A stretch of DNA of 24,953 nucleotides from NCBI GenBank assembly GCA_031255325.1, contig JAIRST010000064.1:1-24953 (forward strand), given 5' to 3'. The notes below the pieces were generated by a model, which searched no databases, was not told where the DNA came from, and saw only the letters and a program-made list of their open reading frames with translations. Position 1 is the first letter of the stretch. Every line of letters starts with the position of its first letter. Positions 23,960 to 24,953 of the stretch are shown in pieces. Source of the stretch: Holosporales bacterium. GTDB taxonomy: Bacteria > Pseudomonadota > Alphaproteobacteria > UBA3830 > JAIRMZ01. The position numbers were made by a program, and so were the translations under genes.

Positions 23960-23988
23960 TTGACACCAGCAACACAGCCAGATAAAAC
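23960..23988 (+). promoter_or_regulatory. Promoter of tRNA-Ser(GGA)
   Basis: A perfect TTGACA (23960-23965), a 17-base spacer, and TAAAAC (23983-23988). Transcription would start near 23995, a few bases before the mature tRNA. The upstream folA-tRNA gap also has a TGTATA/TATACA inverted repeat at 23789-23805. Confidence 0.65.
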
Positions 23989-23998
23989 CCCGAAGATA

Positions 23999-24089
23999 GG
24001 ATGGGTGGCCGAGCGGTCGAAGGCGCACGCCTGGAAAGTGTGTATATGGTTTTCCCATATCGTGGGTTCGAATCCCACCCCATCCGCCA
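23999..24089 (+). tRNA. tRNA-Ser(GGA)
   Basis: A 91-base class II tRNA with encoded CCA. GGATGGG pairs with CCCATCC, and the discriminator is G. The anticodon loop CTGGAAA gives GGA (24033-24035), reading UCU and UCC. It has a long variable arm (TATATGGTTTTCCCATAT) and T arm GTGGGTTCGAATCCCAC, identical to that of the tRNA-Ser(CGA) at 8671-8758. Protein-like frames overlapping it on both strands are artefacts. Confidence 0.95.
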
Positions 24090-24671
24090 ATATAACCTTA
24101 TTAACCGAAACGAATCTGAAATTATCCAATAGCTTTAAGTTTTTCTAAGCATTTTAAGAACATAATGGGAGGGAAAAGTACCCGAAGCCGGTAAGGAATA
24201 CGGAGCTTATAGCTTATATTTAAAGAATGCGGATTCAGAAAGGATGGCGAGGCGTTTAAGGAAGATTTATTCGGTAAAGGTACATTATCTACTGATAATT
24301 AACTGGATAAAGGGCTTTAGGAAGAAGGCGTTTCTTTTGTAGTTTAGCCAATCGGAGATAGGCTGGGTTGCGTCGTTCAACTTTGTCTTGAGAGAGTATC
24401 GTAAGACTTCACTGAAAAACACTCTCCTCCGCTCCATCACCTGAAATACTCCGGCGTCCTGCTCCCCTTATAAAACTGTACCGGTTATTTCCCCATTCTT
24501 CATTACCATTCTCATTCATGCTATTCTAGTAAACTCAAGGAGCGAGGGTAGAGGAGGCAACAGAGTAAGGATTTTTTAATTTCTTTTCCCCAAGAAGATG
24601 TCATGGTGTTGTGCGCACAAAAGTTTCTTTATCTCCGTTAGTCTTTATAGAGTAATTTTTGAGAGGCAAAC
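24090..24671. other. Spacer with possible decayed coding sequence
   Basis: About 580 bases without an intact gene. A plus-strand frame open from 24166 to 24342 has no good start and reads AGKEYGAYSLYLKNADSERM then ARRLRKIYSVK, faintly like a Sel1/TPR helical repeat. A second frame over the same stretch is also open for about 20 codons. Either chance or a relic. The rest shows nothing recognisable. Confidence 0.35.
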
Positions 24672-24953
24672 TTAAGCACATACTTTTGCACCAAGAGCTT
24701 TTCCTGCCAAAATATGGACATGAAAATGAGGCACTTCTTGTCCACCATCTATACCTGTGTTTGTAATAAGCCGATATCCTTTTGCAGAAATATTTAACGT
24801 TTTTCTCGTCTTATATATACTTTGCCAGAAACGGTAAATTTCCTGTTCACTCGCCCGTGCAGAAAAATCATCAAAGGAAACATAAGCTCCTTTTGAAATA
24901 ACCAAAACATGAATAGGCGCTGCTGGATGAATATCGTTAAAGGCGAGAACATC
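24672..24953 (-). CDS. HIT-family (Hint-like) protein, partial
   Basis: The 5' part lies beyond the window; 93 residues are visible. The frame is open to the edge and begins DVLAFNDIHPAAPIHVLVIS, the typical central strand of HIT proteins, then GYRLITNTGIDGGQEVPHFH and VHILAGKALGAKV. The catalytic histidine triad is HFHVHIL. Such proteins are purine nucleoside phosphoramidases or nucleotide hydrolases of about 115-125 residues, so roughly 25 residues are missing. No terminator is evident after the TAA. Confidence 0.93.
   Translation of the reverse strand, partial: DVLAFNDIHPAAPIHVLVISKGAYVSFDDFSARASEQEIYRFWQSIYKTRKTLNISAKGYRLITNTGIDGGQEVPHFHVHILAGKALGAKVCA

Noticed and set aside
23902..23985. 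27-codon frame MHGVSIIVSSIVPTVARSG with an upstream AAAGGAG
   Set aside because: Its 3' half coincides with the strong tRNA-Ser promoter (TTGACA at 23960, TAAAAC at 23983), so it is better explained as promoter sequence.
23862..24148. Frames on both strands including GWVAERSKAHAW and GVGFEPTIWENHIHT
   Set aside because: They are translations of tRNA-Ser(GGA) and its flanks, a frequent annotation artefact.

Overview
The window looks like the chromosome of an AT-rich, probably host-associated alphaproteobacterium. The support is gene content and order: RNase J next to BirA, an rsmG-parA-parB cluster carrying parS, a rho region, hflK-hflC-degP-miaA, intracellular PHB depolymerase PhaZ, and alphaproteobacterial-type DapD and tRNAs. 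Long AT-rich spacers, a broken ABC transporter gene and a decayed leucine-rich-repeat gene suggest ongoing genome reduction. A Holosporales-like protist endosymbiont would fit, but that placement is inference.

Left part (1-8670). The window opens in the decayed 3' end of a leucine-rich-repeat gene. It is followed by birA-rnj (minus), dapD (plus), uvrA (minus), a small unknown membrane protein, and an ABC-transporter ATPase pseudogene with several frameshifts and stops.

Middle (8671-15111). tRNA-Ser(CGA) diverges from the rsmG-parA-parB operon. A 16-bp parS site lies inside the first codons of rsmG. About 1.4 kb of poorly coding sequence follows, then tRNA-Met, a Trm112-like zinc-ribbon protein, rho, and a secreted DUF192 protein. 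Three perfect DnaA boxes lie at 14576-14709, two of them in a 14-bp-arm inverted repeat. This is a good candidate for the replication origin, about 5.7 kb from parS. In many alphaproteobacteria rho, mnmE, mnmG, rsmG, parA and parB are linked near oriC; here mnmE and mnmG are missing between the two halves.

Right part (15112-24953). A phaZ gene is followed by a minus-strand operon hflK-hflC-degP-miaA with four-base overlaps at every junction (membrane protein quality control, then tRNA modification). Next come rsmD (minus), folE-folA (plus, folate metabolism), tRNA-Ser(GGA) with a clear promoter, about 580 bp without a convincing gene, and the C-terminal part of a HIT-family protein.

I found no CRISPR array, intact insertion sequence, prophage, or obvious new multi-gene system. 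The observations most worth a second look are the oriC candidate, the in-gene parS site, the apparent ATC start of birA, the ABC pseudogene, and the LRR tail in which neighbouring repeats share the same 4-bp deletion.
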